From NCBI GenBank assembly GCA_050951465.1, contig JBMNJC010000021.1, positions 1 to 64,000 on the forward strand: DNA of 64,000 nucleotides, written 5' to 3'. The notes under the pieces were generated by a model that saw only the letters and a list, made by a program, of their open reading frames with translations, did no database searches and was not told the DNA's origin. This stretch comes from JAAZHD01 sp012510895 (GTDB lineage: Bacteria; Bacillota; Clostridia; Caldicoprobacterales; DTU083). Positions 52,136 through 61,893 of this stretch are shown here, piece by piece (positions within the stretch are counted from its first letter, which is position 1; each line of letters begins with the position of its first letter). Position numbers and translations under genes: made by a program.

Positions 52136-54198
52136 CTATTCGGAACCGGGCATTTTAACAGCGCTTTTTTTATTATTTGACATAAATTCAGCGTCTGTCT
52201 GATCGGTCAGCATATCCGCTTCTATTTCAGGTGCAATTTTCCGGAAATTTTCACGCCCTTTCAGGAACATAAGGGAACAGCCCATGTGTCTTAAGGCCAG
52301 AGTTGTGGAAATCCAGGTGTTCACCCATCCGGTTTCTATGCACCATGCACCCCATCCTATATCCGCGCTGCTTCCCCAGTATTCCCATTTTTTGAAATCA
52401 AAGCTTCGCATCCATGCGCCGTCAAGCTTGGGATGCGCTTTTGATTTGACCTGAATTCGGCACAGGAATTCAGCCAGCTTGTCACAGGCAGCCTTTATCC
52501 TTGGATCATCCAATATAAGCCCTTGCTTCATGCAGTCCGATAAAAGCCCAGTTGGTTGTATAGAGCAGATCAGTTGCGGGAATCCCCGTTTTCCTGTATC
52601 AGAGAAGCTTCGGCAGTTCCATATCTTTCATTGGATTGGGGCGGAGGATATTTACCCAGGCTTAAATCACCGAACATATCCTGTACTGCTCCGCTTTCAT
52701 CCATCAGTTCAATCAATTCATTGACTGCCTGCTCAAGCCATGATCTGTGCTCCCTAGTGTCATCAACGCGCACCAGAAAAGCCAGCGGCAATACCATTCG
52801 GGCAATCTCACCCGACAAACTGTTCTGCCATCTCCAGCCTGAACTTCCGACTTCCATACACATTCTCAAAGCCGTTTCTGCGCGTTCCTTCAATATTTCC
52901 CGTCCTGTAAGGGCATACGCCCAAAGATATACAGCCCACAGATATGCTGTATAATGCGGAGAATAAAAGATTAAGTCTTCATCAAAGTAATCAGTCCAGT
53001 TCTTGCTGACAAATGAAGTATCCCTCAGAGCATTGTGGCGAAAACCGTACCGCCCCGATGTCCGTAAGTTCGCATATACGCAGCGCAGTATCTTTTCATC
53101 CCAGGCCTTGTTGTTAAGAAGGCTTCTTGCAACCAGGGCGCCCAGAAGCAAACGGGCATTATCATCCCCGTAAAAGATAAGGCCGTTTTCAAACCAGTTT
53201 ATCAATCCGTACATGGGGCTCTTAGGGTTATCGTGATAAAATTTGGGGCCGAATAAATGGTTCATAAGGCTTACAGCTGTGTCCTTCCTTTGAGGATTAT
53301 CATGAAGCCATCCGTCTACAGCCATTGCCATTGCTGCTTCGCCAAGGCAGTCTGCACGCAGTATATGCCGCATATACTGGCTTCCTGTGCAGTCTATGGC
53401 TGATTCAAACCCTTCTATTACCCCTTTTTCACCGCCTGCGTTATATATGCAGTAATCATGCAGCCACTTTAAATTGCGGCGAATTGCATTATACTCATAA
53501 TCCTCAGGCAGGGGATCATCTTTTCCATAGGATGCACAGGAATCATATTCACACCTTAATTCAGCCTTTTCGCCGCAAACCCAATAGAGCAATGCCTGAA
53601 TCATATTTCTGACAGTTAAGGACGGTGCATAACGGGCTCTTAAGAAACAGCTTAAACAAGCAGCAGAGATAAGGACATCAGGATAATCCTTATGTTTAAA
53701 CAAAACAGGATAAACCTTTTCAGGCAGGCCGAAGACAATTTTGTCATAGCCTGCTGCCCTGGCCAGGCAAAGGAAATGCTCTTTCGTTTCTGCAGGCAGA
53801 AAATAACAGCCGTTGGCTGTCATTATGGTATCTTTCTCAGGACCAAGAGAACCGCATATTTCAGATGATAAAAAGTCATTGGATACTATTAAGCGTTCGT
53901 AGAGTATCGTTGCAGGCTCCCCGAATGAATATCCGTGCAGACTTTTCGGATACTCAATTAACAGCTTCAGGTTCCTCCTTTTTGCTGAATCAAGATGCTC
54001 TTTCGTGACCTTGGCAGTACGGGCGGGATAATCATCAGCCAGAATTATTACTCCCCCTCCGGAAGGAGTTTCTTCCAATGCCTTTTGTATCCCGGCCTCA
54101 GATGAATCTTCAAGCAATTCAAACTTATAGCCGGCACTCAGCAGGCTCTTTACAAGATCATTTTCATGACTGGAAACAACCGTCAATGATAATTGCAT
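52136..54198 (-). pseudogene. large helical protein, probably a six-hairpin sugar enzyme, twice frameshifted
   Basis: Not assigned to a named family. Frame one (54198-52570) has an N-terminal alpha/beta domain of about 90 residues (SHENDLVKSLLSAG, VIILADDYPA; ThuA-like in look) and then about 440 residues of tryptophan/tyrosine-rich helical hairpins (FYSPHYTAYLWAVYLWAYAL, SGWRWQNSLSGEI), as in (alpha/alpha)6 glycosidases. It then passes into a second frame (ATDLLYTTNWAFIGLHEA) and a third (DDPRIKAACDKLAEF through WGAWCIETGWVNTWISTTLALR). One extra base in CCC at 52578-52580, and another in 52509-52530 (probably the GGG run 52520-52522), account for both breaks. It is upstream of nanE and the ROK kinase, so it may act on an amino-sugar glycan. 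No signal peptide. Confidence 0.65.
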
Positions 54199-54460
54199 AG
54201 ATACAGCCCTTTCTGTATGTACTTTCGCATAAAGCGTCCATTGTTCATCTTTATTATAATTATCATTTTAACAGATTTACCTATAATTGTTCATAATATT
54301 GTGTGCAAAATAATATGATAATTTTCCTGCCCTTAATTTATATAAGATTGACTCATCATATCCTTCCTGTTATATTGATTTAACAACAGCTGTCTGATTA
54401 TGACGGCTTACTTTAGATTTTTCCAATTCCATTTGTTTATAATATAGATAAAAGGGAGGA

Positions 54461-56104
54461 ATGAGAGTTTTGTCCAAACTAAGAAAAAGAGTTTATGTGT
54501 TTGGTCATAAAAATCCGGATACAGACTCAACCTGTGCCGCGATAACATATGCCTGGCTGAAAAACCGCCTGGATCCGGAAAAAGAATATATACCGGCTGT
54601 TATCGGCAGTATTAACAGGGAAACTGCATATTGCCTTGAATATTTCGGCGTGGAAAAACCAATCAGGCTGAATGACCTTAAGCCGAAGGTCGCTGATATG
54701 CGTTTGGAAAAAACGGAGCCTGTCAGGGAACAGGATTCCATACTGGATGTTGTAAAAAAAATTGTTACTACCAGCGGCAAAACACTGCCGGTGGCAGATG
54801 ACAGGGAACGGCTTATGGGAATCATCTCCATTACCGACCTGGTACCTGCCATGATTGCATCCCAGGAAAACCAGCTGAAAGAATTAGAGATTCCAATTCC
54901 CAATCTGCTTAACGTGTTGGAACTGTCTATCCTGCAGGGAGAACTAAAAGACAGTGTTTTTAAAGGAAATGTCTACGTTTTCAGCGACCTGACCTATTAC
55001 AACCGTATTGCCAAAAACTGCATGATAATATGCAATCAGCATGAATACGGCACCGGATTTATCTTTTCTCTGGAACCGAAATATATCATTATAGCTGATA
55101 TAAAGGATAGTTCCGCTCTGAAACCTATAGAAGACTATAATGGAGTAATATTTACATCCAGAAAGAACATTTATGATCTGGTACAGGCAATAAATCTGGC
55201 CCTGCCTGTTTCCAACCTTATTAAAAAGGAAAATCTGGAATATTATTCTCTTGATGAGGATATAGAAGATGTTAAAAAGTACATGATCACTTCAAAACAC
55301 AGAAGCTTTCCCGTTGTGGATGAACAAGGGAAAATTACCGGCATGATCTCCCGCAGCAACTTAATGGATGTCAGTCCTAAGGAAGTTATCCTGGTTGATC
55401 ATAATGAAAGAAGCCAGTCTATAGACGGCATTGAAACAAACAAAATACTGGAAGTTGTAGATCACCACAGAATATCCGATTTTCAGACCATGGGCCCGCT
55501 TTTCTACAGGGCTGAACCGGTAGGCAGCACAAACACCATTATATGCAAGGCTTATCTGGAAAATAATATTGAAATACCAAGGCAGATGGCAGGGCTTATG
55601 CTTAGCGGCATTTTATCTGACACCCTTATTTTCAAGTCTCCTACCTGTACTCCGGAAGATAAAAAGCTGGCTGAATACCTGGCAGATATTGCAGAGGTGG
55701 ACATACAGGAATTCGGGATCAACATGCTGTCCAAGGGTGAAAATATTGTGGGAGTACCTCCCAGAACCATTATCACCAGAGACATGAAGAAGTTTATTAT
55801 GGGGAATTACAAGGTATCGGTATCCCAGGTCAACGTAGGAGACATTGATGCATACAGAGAAATAATAGAGCAGTTAAAAGAAGAACTGGAATTTGTCTGT
55901 AAAGACAATGGCATGGATTTATCTGTTCTTATGCTTACCAGCCTGGTCATGGAAGGAACAGAGCTTATCATCGCAGGAGAAGAAAAATGGCTGGCTCAAA
56001 CAGCGTTCAGTATGGAAAAAGGAAAAGATGAAGTATTTATAAAAAACATGTTTTCACGCAAGAAACAGGTTGTACCTAAACTCATGGCTATGGCATATTC
56101 ATAA
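54461..56104 (+). CDS. family II Mn-dependent inorganic pyrophosphatase with CBS and DRTGG domains
   Basis: A protein of about 545 residues. The DHH catalytic domain starts FGHKNPDTDSTCAAI; a regulatory insert follows, with a first CBS segment (VKKIVTTSGKTLPVADDRERLMGII), a DRTGG-like domain (about 135-245) and a second CBS (MITSKHRSFPVVDEQGKITGMIS). The DHH core resumes with EVILVDHNE and EVVDHHRISDF, then DHHA2 with PVGSTNTII and SGILSDTLIFKSPT. It hydrolyses pyrophosphate; CBS/DRTGG domains sense adenine nucleotides. ATG 54461 is 1 nt from GGGAGG; TTG 54470 with 10-nt spacing is an alternative. The 262-nt gap before it (54199-54460) shows only an A+T-rich shared promoter area with TATAAT near 54438. 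Confidence 0.93.
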   Translation: MRVLSKLRKRVYVFGHKNPDTDSTCAAITYAWLKNRLDPEKEYIPAVIGSINRETAYCLEYFGVEKPIRLNDLKPKVADMRLEKTEPVREQDSILDVVKKIVTTSGKTLPVADDRERLMGIISITDLVPAMIASQENQLKELEIPIPNLLNVLELSILQGELKDSVFKGNVYVFSDLTYYNRIAKNCMIICNQHEYGTGFIFSLEPKYIIIADIKDSSALKPIEDYNGVIFTSRKNIYDLVQAINLALPVSNLIKKENLEYYSLDEDIEDVKKYMITSKHRSFPVVDEQGKITGMISRSNLMDVSPKEVILVDHNERSQSIDGIETNKILEVVDHHRISDFQTMGPLFYRAEPVGSTNTIICKAYLENNIEIPRQMAGLMLSGILSDTLIFKSPTCTPEDKKLAEYLADIAEVDIQEFGINMLSKGENIVGVPPRTIITRDMKKFIMGNYKVSVSQVNVGDIDAYREIIEQLKEELEFVCKDNGMDLSVLMLTSLVMEGTELIIAGEEKWLAQTAFSMEKGKDEVFIKNMFSRKKQVVPKLMAMAYS

Positions 56105-56115
56105 TAATATATCAA

Positions 56116-56153
56116 TTTGTATTTAGGAAGTCTTATGGCTTCCTAAATACAAA
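56116..56153. terminator. 15-bp perfect inverted repeat between the pyrophosphatase and the R-M island
   Basis: TTTGTATTTAGGAAG pairs with CTTCCTAAATACAAA around an 8-nt loop. It lacks a clear T-run on either strand, but lies at two convergent gene ends (12 nt after the pyrophosphatase stop) and overlaps the methylase 3' end, so termination is the most likely role. Confidence 0.5.
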
Positions 56154-56882
56154 TAAGTACTCATGTACGATCAACAAAAAGTTATAGTTCATACTTTTTC
56201 TCTGCCAGAATTCTGTGGTTCTACAATTGTGCTGTTCTTTGATAATGCTTTCTTTTAAGATGAAACCGGCATCAAGAAATTTTTGCATTACACGAAAACC
56301 CAAGGGTATCATATGTCCATTTTTTCTAGTATCCCCGATTAAAATACCGCAATATTTATTTTTCTTAAGTACCCTAAAAAGTTCTTTAGCTACAAAAAAA
56401 ATTTCTTGAAGAAATTCAGCGATATCCATTTGTGACAAATCGCCTTTTATGCCTTTGCTATACTTAATGATATTAGCATAAGGGGGATGGGCACATATAA
56501 GATCTACGCTGTTATCAGGCAAGATATGAAGATTCCTTGCGTCTAAATTGTAGATAATTGGTTCATATTCTGGGTTTATATTAAACGCTAATTTCTTCCT
56601 GGCTATATTGATAGCTTCAGGGTTAATATCTACACCTATACCTTTTCTTTTTAAAAGTTTTGTTTCTATTAATGTTGTTCCGCTCCCAAGGAAAGGATCC
56701 AAGACAATATCATCTTCTTTAGAATATCGAATGATTAAATTCCGAGGTATATAAGGAGACCAGTTTCCTCTATATTCTCCACTGTGAGTAGCCCATTTCC
56801 CTCGGTCTTTAAAACTCCAAATAGTAGTTGTCTCCAACTTGAAATCTTTAGGCTCCCATTCAAATGCTCTATACTGTTCCAT
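56133..56882 (-). CDS. DNA methyltransferase of the R-M island (beta-type)
   Basis: A 249-residue site-specific DNA amino-methyltransferase. The catalytic motif IV is HPPYANIIKYS (about residues 131-141) instead of the usual DPPY/SPPY, and the SAM motif I is DPFLGSGTTLIETKLL (about 62-77). The motif order, SAM-binding before catalytic, with no recognition domain between them, is unusual for a beta class enzyme and may fit a small DpnA-like form. ATG follows AGGAGATGAA. It is the last gene in the methylase-endonuclease-methylase group. Base composition is A+T-richer than the flanking housekeeping genes. Confidence 0.85.
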   Translation of the reverse strand: MEQYRAFEWEPKDFKLETTTIWSFKDRGKWATHSGEYRGNWSPYIPRNLIIRYSKEDDIVLDPFLGSGTTLIETKLLKRKGIGVDINPEAINIARKKLAFNINPEYEPIIYNLDARNLHILPDNSVDLICAHPPYANIIKYSKGIKGDLSQMDIAEFLQEIFFVAKELFRVLKKNKYCGILIGDTRKNGHMIPLGFRVMQKFLDAGFILKESIIKEQHNCRTTEFWQRKSMNYNFLLIVHEYLFVFRKP

Positions 56883-56969
56883 TTCATCTCCTATAATTTT
56901 TTAAAGCTCATTATGAAATAGCATGTATATGGTTATTTATTTACTAGAAAAAACAGTTGCATTTTTTCT

Positions 56970-58241
56970 TTAATCAACATTCTCGAAGATCCATTCAATC
57001 CATCTTTTCACTGTTGATGCACGTCTTCTGAAAGTACTTTCTTCTCTTACATTATATAAGTGAGAATCTTTCATTATATCGACTATATCATCTATTGATA
57101 GCGGCGAAGCATCCTTGAGATGCTTTCTTAATACTTTATTAAATACCTCATGTTGCAGTATTAACTCAACTATTCCCAATATTTTATCCCTAGGCCTTTT
57201 GCTCATAATCCGCCTACCCAAAGGGGTCAAATCGTATATACTATTTTGGCGATTTCCTTTCTTTTCAACTAATCCTAAATATCTTGCAGCATCAGCATAA
57301 TAATTACTCTGTCTCGGTTCAAATGCATAATTGGCAGTGATATCATCTCTTGTCAATTCACTCTCCATTAACAATGAAAGCAGATCAATAGTTCTATAAA
57401 AGTTGTTTGCTTGTGGAAATGGCACTTCAGGTTCCTCAACAATTTTTACTTTTTTTAAGATAGAGTAAATGTCTTCCATGGTTATAGGTTTTTCTTCTAT
57501 AACAAAATCTATCTGTTTCACAAGTTGAAGAGAATTATAATTCGATATGTCGCAGAATTTATAAATAAAAAAACTAAATACATCATTAGAATATGTAAAA
57601 AAAGCAGGAACAATTTCTTTTTTAACTTTATTGCACCATAATCTATATGGATAATATATCTGCCTAATATTAAAATCATCTATGCGGAAGTTCTTAGCTT
57701 CTAGTAACAAAAGCCTATTAGGGCTTTCGAAACCAGCATCAATTTCACATTGACTATTGTTAATAGATATACCAAATGCTCCATTATTAGTATTAATGGT
57801 AAAATCAAAAGAACCAGTACTCATTCTGCCCGAGATAGTTTGATATACCTTTTCTTCTTCTAATATTTGATGGATTACTCCACCTATATACACCGTATTT
57901 ATAGCGTTAGCCTCAGAATAAATTTGCTGGGGATCCAGAGTTTCAATATAATCTGGGATGTTGAATGAAATTTTTCGGGTATCAATATATCTTACACTTT
58001 CATAAGCCTTAAATGGACCTATTATATATTTACCTCTGGTGATAGGTAATATAACTAACTCATTTTCTTTAAATAATAAAGGCAAATTGGACTTTTGATC
58101 AAATTTAGTCATAAGCCTTGGCTCTCTGAATTCTTTTATTTGATCTGCTGAAATCTCATAATAGCCATTATTGCTTATTTCATCCAAAATATCATACTTC
58201 TCAAATAGTTTCTTCCAAGCTATGTCATTTTTATTGGTCAT
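56970..58241 (-). CDS. probable type II restriction endonuclease with C-terminal winged-helix region
   Basis: A 423-residue protein. The middle carries a PD-(D/E)xK-like nuclease signature: CEIDAGFESPNRLLLLEAKN (about residues 160-179) with Asp then Glu-x-Lys. The C-terminal part (about 280-420) looks like a winged helix (LTRDDITANYAFEPRQSNYYADAARYLGLVEKKGN, then LTPLGRRIMSKRPRDK) for DNA recognition or control. The start overlaps the Dam-type methylase by 11 nt and the second methylase follows, so the three form one R-M operon. Recognition sequence is unproven; GATC is the first guess from the partner methylase. Strongly A+T-rich. Confidence 0.8.
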   Translation of the reverse strand: MTNKNDIAWKKLFEKYDILDEISNNGYYEISADQIKEFREPRLMTKFDQKSNLPLLFKENELVILPITRGKYIIGPFKAYESVRYIDTRKISFNIPDYIETLDPQQIYSEANAINTVYIGGVIHQILEEEKVYQTISGRMSTGSFDFTINTNNGAFGISINNSQCEIDAGFESPNRLLLLEAKNFRIDDFNIRQIYYPYRLWCNKVKKEIVPAFFTYSNDVFSFFIYKFCDISNYNSLQLVKQIDFVIEEKPITMEDIYSILKKVKIVEEPEVPFPQANNFYRTIDLLSLLMESELTRDDITANYAFEPRQSNYYADAARYLGLVEKKGNRQNSIYDLTPLGRRIMSKRPRDKILGIVELILQHEVFNKVLRKHLKDASPLSIDDIVDIMKDSHLYNVREESTFRRRASTVKRWIEWIFENVD

Positions 58242-59079
58242 TACCTTTTATTAAAACTTCTTTTATCTTACCCCTATTCTCTCCTACTGAATTAATAGAT
58301 CTTTTTGCATAAACATACTCTATCTTAAATATCTGCGGATCCTTGTAGAGCTCCAGGATAAACGGAGAGGTAGAATTTGATAAAAGAAATTCTATCCCCC
58401 TTTCTTTTAGTTTTATGCAAAGATCCCTTAGTCTTATCTGATCTTTTTCATTAAAACCATCCAGGGTATAACCAGTAAATGAACTGCTGGAACTTAACGG
58501 CATATAAGGAGGATCAAAATATACAAAGCTGCCCTTCCTTATGCCTTTTACTGCTTTTTCAAAATCTCCACAAAGAAATTTGATATCTGCGCTATTCAGA
58601 TACTCACTCACAGCTCTTAAAACAGGCTCATTAACAATGTTTGGGTCTTTATAATTGCCAAATGGAGTATTGAATTCATTATTGGAATTTACTCTAAATA
58701 AACCATTATAACATGTTTTATTTAGATAAATAAGCCTGCTGGCTCTTTTCACCTTGCTCAATTTTTTGTAATCCGGACTTCTGTCTAAATTTCTTATATT
58801 ATAATAATATTCAGAGGTATTTTTATGTGTTTTTAAATCTTCTATTAACTCATCAATATGATCTCTAACAACCTCATATGTATTTATTAATTCAGAATTT
58901 GAATCATTCACTACTGCTTTTTTAGGTCTAATATGAAACAATACAGCCCCGCCACCTAAAAAGGGCTCATAGTAGGTCCCAGTTATTTTTTTAGGTACAT
59001 ATTTTTCTATCTCACTTAATAACTGTCTTTTCCCGCCAGCCCACTTCAAAAATGGCTGAACTAAAGAATCTTTAGCCAA
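58231..59079 (-). CDS. Dam/DpnM-family DNA adenine methyltransferase
   Basis: A 282-residue alpha-class N6-adenine methylase: FLKWAGGKRQLLSEIEKYVP (motif X), YYEPFLGGGAVLFHI (motif I) and VYFDPPYMPLSSSSSF (motif IV). Between them is the target-recognition region with LIYLNKTCYNGLFRVNSNNEFNTPFG, as in GATC methylases. The frame opens at 59121 but has no ribosome binding site there; TTG 59079 with GGGAG 6 nt upstream gives the usual short N-terminus MAKDSLVQPFLKWAGGKR. It is first in the R-M operon and protects host DNA. Confidence 0.92.
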   Translation of the reverse strand: MAKDSLVQPFLKWAGGKRQLLSEIEKYVPKKITGTYYEPFLGGGAVLFHIRPKKAVVNDSNSELINTYEVVRDHIDELIEDLKTHKNTSEYYYNIRNLDRSPDYKKLSKVKRASRLIYLNKTCYNGLFRVNSNNEFNTPFGNYKDPNIVNEPVLRAVSEYLNSADIKFLCGDFEKAVKGIRKGSFVYFDPPYMPLSSSSSFTGYTLDGFNEKDQIRLRDLCIKLKERGIEFLLSNSTSPFILELYKDPQIFKIEYVYAKRSINSVGENRGKIKEVLIKGNDQ

Positions 59080-59269
59080 TTTATTCTCCCTTTCTGTTTT
59101 TCGCGGTATCATTATGACCAAAAAAACTCTATTATAGTATTAGCAATAGATATTATTCTTAATTGTACCAGAACAAATGTTCTTTTGCAAGGTGCAATCT
59201 ACTTTTTGAAATAAAAAAAATATAATATAGAGCAATGTTAACCTAAGGAATTTAACAAAATCGGTATAC

Positions 59270-59911
59270 AGCGGTTTCTTAGTTTTCACAGCCTTTCAAG
59301 TAGTAGTCGGTCATAGACATATAACTAGATCGCCTTGTTTTCTGACCTTACCTTTCTCTTCTTTGGGTATCTCTATCCTGCTGACTGGATTGGGATTATA
59401 TTTCCCATTCCTTATATTCTGGAGTAGTTGCTCTTTGTTGTCTTTGAGATATGTTAGAAGTTCTGGATTTCACTCTCCTGTAGGCTTTATTCAAGTTGTC
59501 TATGTGCAAAATCCTCTCCAAAAGACCGTCCGTCTGAAAGTCTGTGATGATGTGGTTGTTTCAGCAACCCTCTGATGGGCGGGCGTTTCTGCATGCTCTT
59601 TCTGTTATGCATATACCCTTTGCAGATAGCCTTCATTAGAGACCTTCACAGGTATGAACGCAATCTTTCTCTCCATATATCTGCCACATTTACTGCAAGT
59701 AATTCCGAGTAGTTTTTGAACTTCAACATGTTATGCAGCCTTATCCTTATTTACATCATAATGTGATTTCTGTTCGTCAGACGAGATTTGGCTACACTTT
59801 TCTTCAGATTCCACCTGAAGATGGACACCCTTGGTGTTCAGCTATGTCCTTCCTGCTACTAGGGTGAACCAGGGACTTTCACCCACTAGATTGCGCTCAT
59901 GCTGAACGCAC
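59270..59911 (-). mobile_element. degenerate group II intron (bacterial class C-like)
   Basis: On minus, the 5' end at 59911 reads GTGCG, followed by the ribozyme start with GGGTGAAAGTCCC and a conserved GGTGTCCATC/GGTGGAATCTGAAG region. The intron-encoded reverse transcriptase survives as fragments: LERILHIDNLNKAYRRVKS (59521-59463) and, in another frame after a deletion, LKDNKEQLLQNIRNGKYNP with IEIPKEEKGKVRK (59448-59339). The catalytic YADD region and domain V are missing. The element begins two bases after the T-run of the ftsH terminator, the known target type of class C group II introns. It fills most of the 828-nt gene-free stretch 59122-59949; the part 59122-59269 is A+T-rich and holds nothing else I recognise. 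It is immobile. Confidence 0.82.
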
Positions 59912-59913
59912 AT

Positions 59914-59942
59914 AAAAAAGGCGTCCTGAGACGCCTTTTTTT
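59914..59942. terminator. terminator of ftsH
   Basis: AAAAAAGGCGTC pairs with GACGCCTTTTTT around a CTGA loop, with T-runs on both strands, just after the ftsH stop. It is also the insertion target of the adjacent group II intron. Confidence 0.93.
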
Positions 59943-59949
59943 CTTAAAC

Positions 59950-61812
59950 TTAACTTGCTGCGAAAATTGCTTCGAATTCTTCAGACTCAAGTTTTTCTTT
60001 TTCCAGAAGTACTTCCGCTATCTTGTGCAGCTTGTTTATATTCTCCTTAAGCATTCTTTCAGCCTTGGAGTACGCTTCACTGATAATCCGCTTAATTTCA
60101 GAATCAATATGGGAAGCAACCTCTTCGCTGTATTTGGTTGTATGACCATAATCTCTGCCAAGGAATACTTCTTCCTGGTTGTTATAAGCAACAGGCCCCA
60201 GCTCTTCGCTCATGCCATACTCAGTTACCATCTTTCTGGCAATCTGGCTGGCCCTCTGCAAGTCATTGGCTGCGCCGGTGCTTATATCCTTTAATACCAT
60301 TTGTTCAGCCACCCGCCCGCCAAGAAGCATTGTGATTTCATCTTCCAGTTCGCTGCGGGAGATATAGTTTTTATCTTCCTTGGGAAGGGTCAGAGTATAG
60401 CCTCCTGCCTGCCCCCTCGGAATTATGGATATCTGGTGAACCGGATCGGCATTGGGCAGCAGTTTGGCTACAACTGCATGTCCGGCCTCATGATAGGCAA
60501 CCAGCCTTTTATCCTTATCGGTAATTATCCGGCTCTTCTTCTCCGGGCCGGCCAGTACCCTTGTAATGGCCTCTTCAATCTCAGCCATGCCTATTTCCTT
60601 AAGGTTTCTGCGTGCTGCAAGGATTGCAGCCTCATTCAGCATGTTTTCAATATCAGCACCGGTAAATCCGGGTGTACGTTTGGCCAGCACTTTTATGTCC
60701 ACGTCTATTCCAAGGGGTTTGCCCCTGGCGTGTACCTTTATAATCTCTTCGCGGCCCTTGACATCAGGAATTCCTACAACAACACGGCGGTCAAATCTTC
60801 CGGGCCTTAAAAGTGCAGGATCCAAAATATCAGGACGGTTGGTGGCAGCCAGAATGATAATGCCTTCATTAACAGCAAAACCGTCCATTTCCACCAAAAG
60901 CTGATTCAAGGTCTGCTCTCTTTCATCATGTCCGCCTCCCAGGCCTGCACCTCTGTGGCGGCCTACTGCATCAATTTCATCAATAAAGACAATACAGGGA
61001 GAGTTTTTCTTTGCCTGATCAAACAGATCACGGACACGGGAAGCACCAACGCCGACAAACATCTCCACGAAATCAGAACCGCTGATGCTGAAAAAGGGAA
61101 CATCTGCCTCTCCGGCAACAGCTTTTGCAAGCAGGGTCTTACCGGTTCCCGGAGGACCTACCAGCAGAACCCCTTTTGGAATTCGAGCACCCAGCTCGAT
61201 GAATTTTCTTGGATTCTTCAAAAACTCTACTATTTCTTTTAATTCATCTTTTTCCTCATCTGCACCGGCAACATTATCAAATGTTACCTTGTTTTTATCA
61301 TCCTGATGCAGGCGTGCACGGCTCTTGCCAAAGGACATTACCTTATTTCCGCCTCCCTGAGCCTGCTGCATGAATATAAACCAGAAAATAACCACGATGG
61401 CAGTCATAAAAATAAATGGCAGAAAGCTGATCCACCATGGTGTTTCAGGAACAGGTTGGGGATCCCATTCGAAGCGAAACTGATCTGAAGTAATCTCATC
61501 CGGATCTAAACCCAAACGCTCCGCTTCAATAATTCTTACATCTCTTTCAAAAATCGTACTATGAGGTGCATAGGATTCAAAGTCGTATTTCTGGGGAAAA
61601 CTTTCCACCGGAATGGATGACCCTTTCCTAAGCCCTACTATAGTCCTATCGGTTGTCATGAGGTGGGTAATCTTGCCCTCACGTATTTCCTCCAAAAGTT
61701 TAGGATATGGCAATCTCTCATGCAGCCCTCCTACATCAGACAAGGCTACAACGAGAATAATTATTATCAAAAGTATCAAATAAAAGCCCGGACCCCTTAA
61801 GAATCTCCTCAA
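59950..61812 (-). CDS. ftsH: ATP-dependent zinc metalloprotease FtsH
   Basis: A membrane AAA protease of about 620 residues: N-terminal membrane helix, extracytoplasmic loop (about 25-105), second helix (about 110-130), Walker A GPPGTGKT, Walker B CIVFIDEIDAVG, second region of homology RRVVVGIPDVKGRE, and the zinc site HEAGH in AYHEAGHAVVA. It degrades membrane and regulatory proteins. The frame opens at TTG 61842, but AGGAGG lies 8 nt before TTG 61812, giving the normal MRRFLRGPGFYL start. It closes the tilS-hpt-ftsH block. Confidence 0.97.
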   Translation of the reverse strand: MRRFLRGPGFYLILLIIIILVVALSDVGGLHERLPYPKLLEEIREGKITHLMTTDRTIVGLRKGSSIPVESFPQKYDFESYAPHSTIFERDVRIIEAERLGLDPDEITSDQFRFEWDPQPVPETPWWISFLPFIFMTAIVVIFWFIFMQQAQGGGNKVMSFGKSRARLHQDDKNKVTFDNVAGADEEKDELKEIVEFLKNPRKFIELGARIPKGVLLVGPPGTGKTLLAKAVAGEADVPFFSISGSDFVEMFVGVGASRVRDLFDQAKKNSPCIVFIDEIDAVGRHRGAGLGGGHDEREQTLNQLLVEMDGFAVNEGIIILAATNRPDILDPALLRPGRFDRRVVVGIPDVKGREEIIKVHARGKPLGIDVDIKVLAKRTPGFTGADIENMLNEAAILAARRNLKEIGMAEIEEAITRVLAGPEKKSRIITDKDKRLVAYHEAGHAVVAKLLPNADPVHQISIIPRGQAGGYTLTLPKEDKNYISRSELEDEITMLLGGRVAEQMVLKDISTGAANDLQRASQIARKMVTEYGMSEELGPVAYNNQEEVFLGRDYGHTTKYSEEVASHIDSEIKRIISEAYSKAERMLKENINKLHKIAEVLLEKEKLESEEFEAIFAAS

Positions 61813-61893
61813 GTCCCAGCCCTCCTTCCTATAGGTTACCAATATTATATAATTTTATCATATAACAGATGTAAAAGCAAAGTTAATAAACAG

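Noticed and set aside
59363..59575. A 70-codon plus-strand open frame in the gap next to ftsH
   Set aside because: It is antisense to the reverse-transcriptase fragments of the group II intron remnant, which explain the sequence better.
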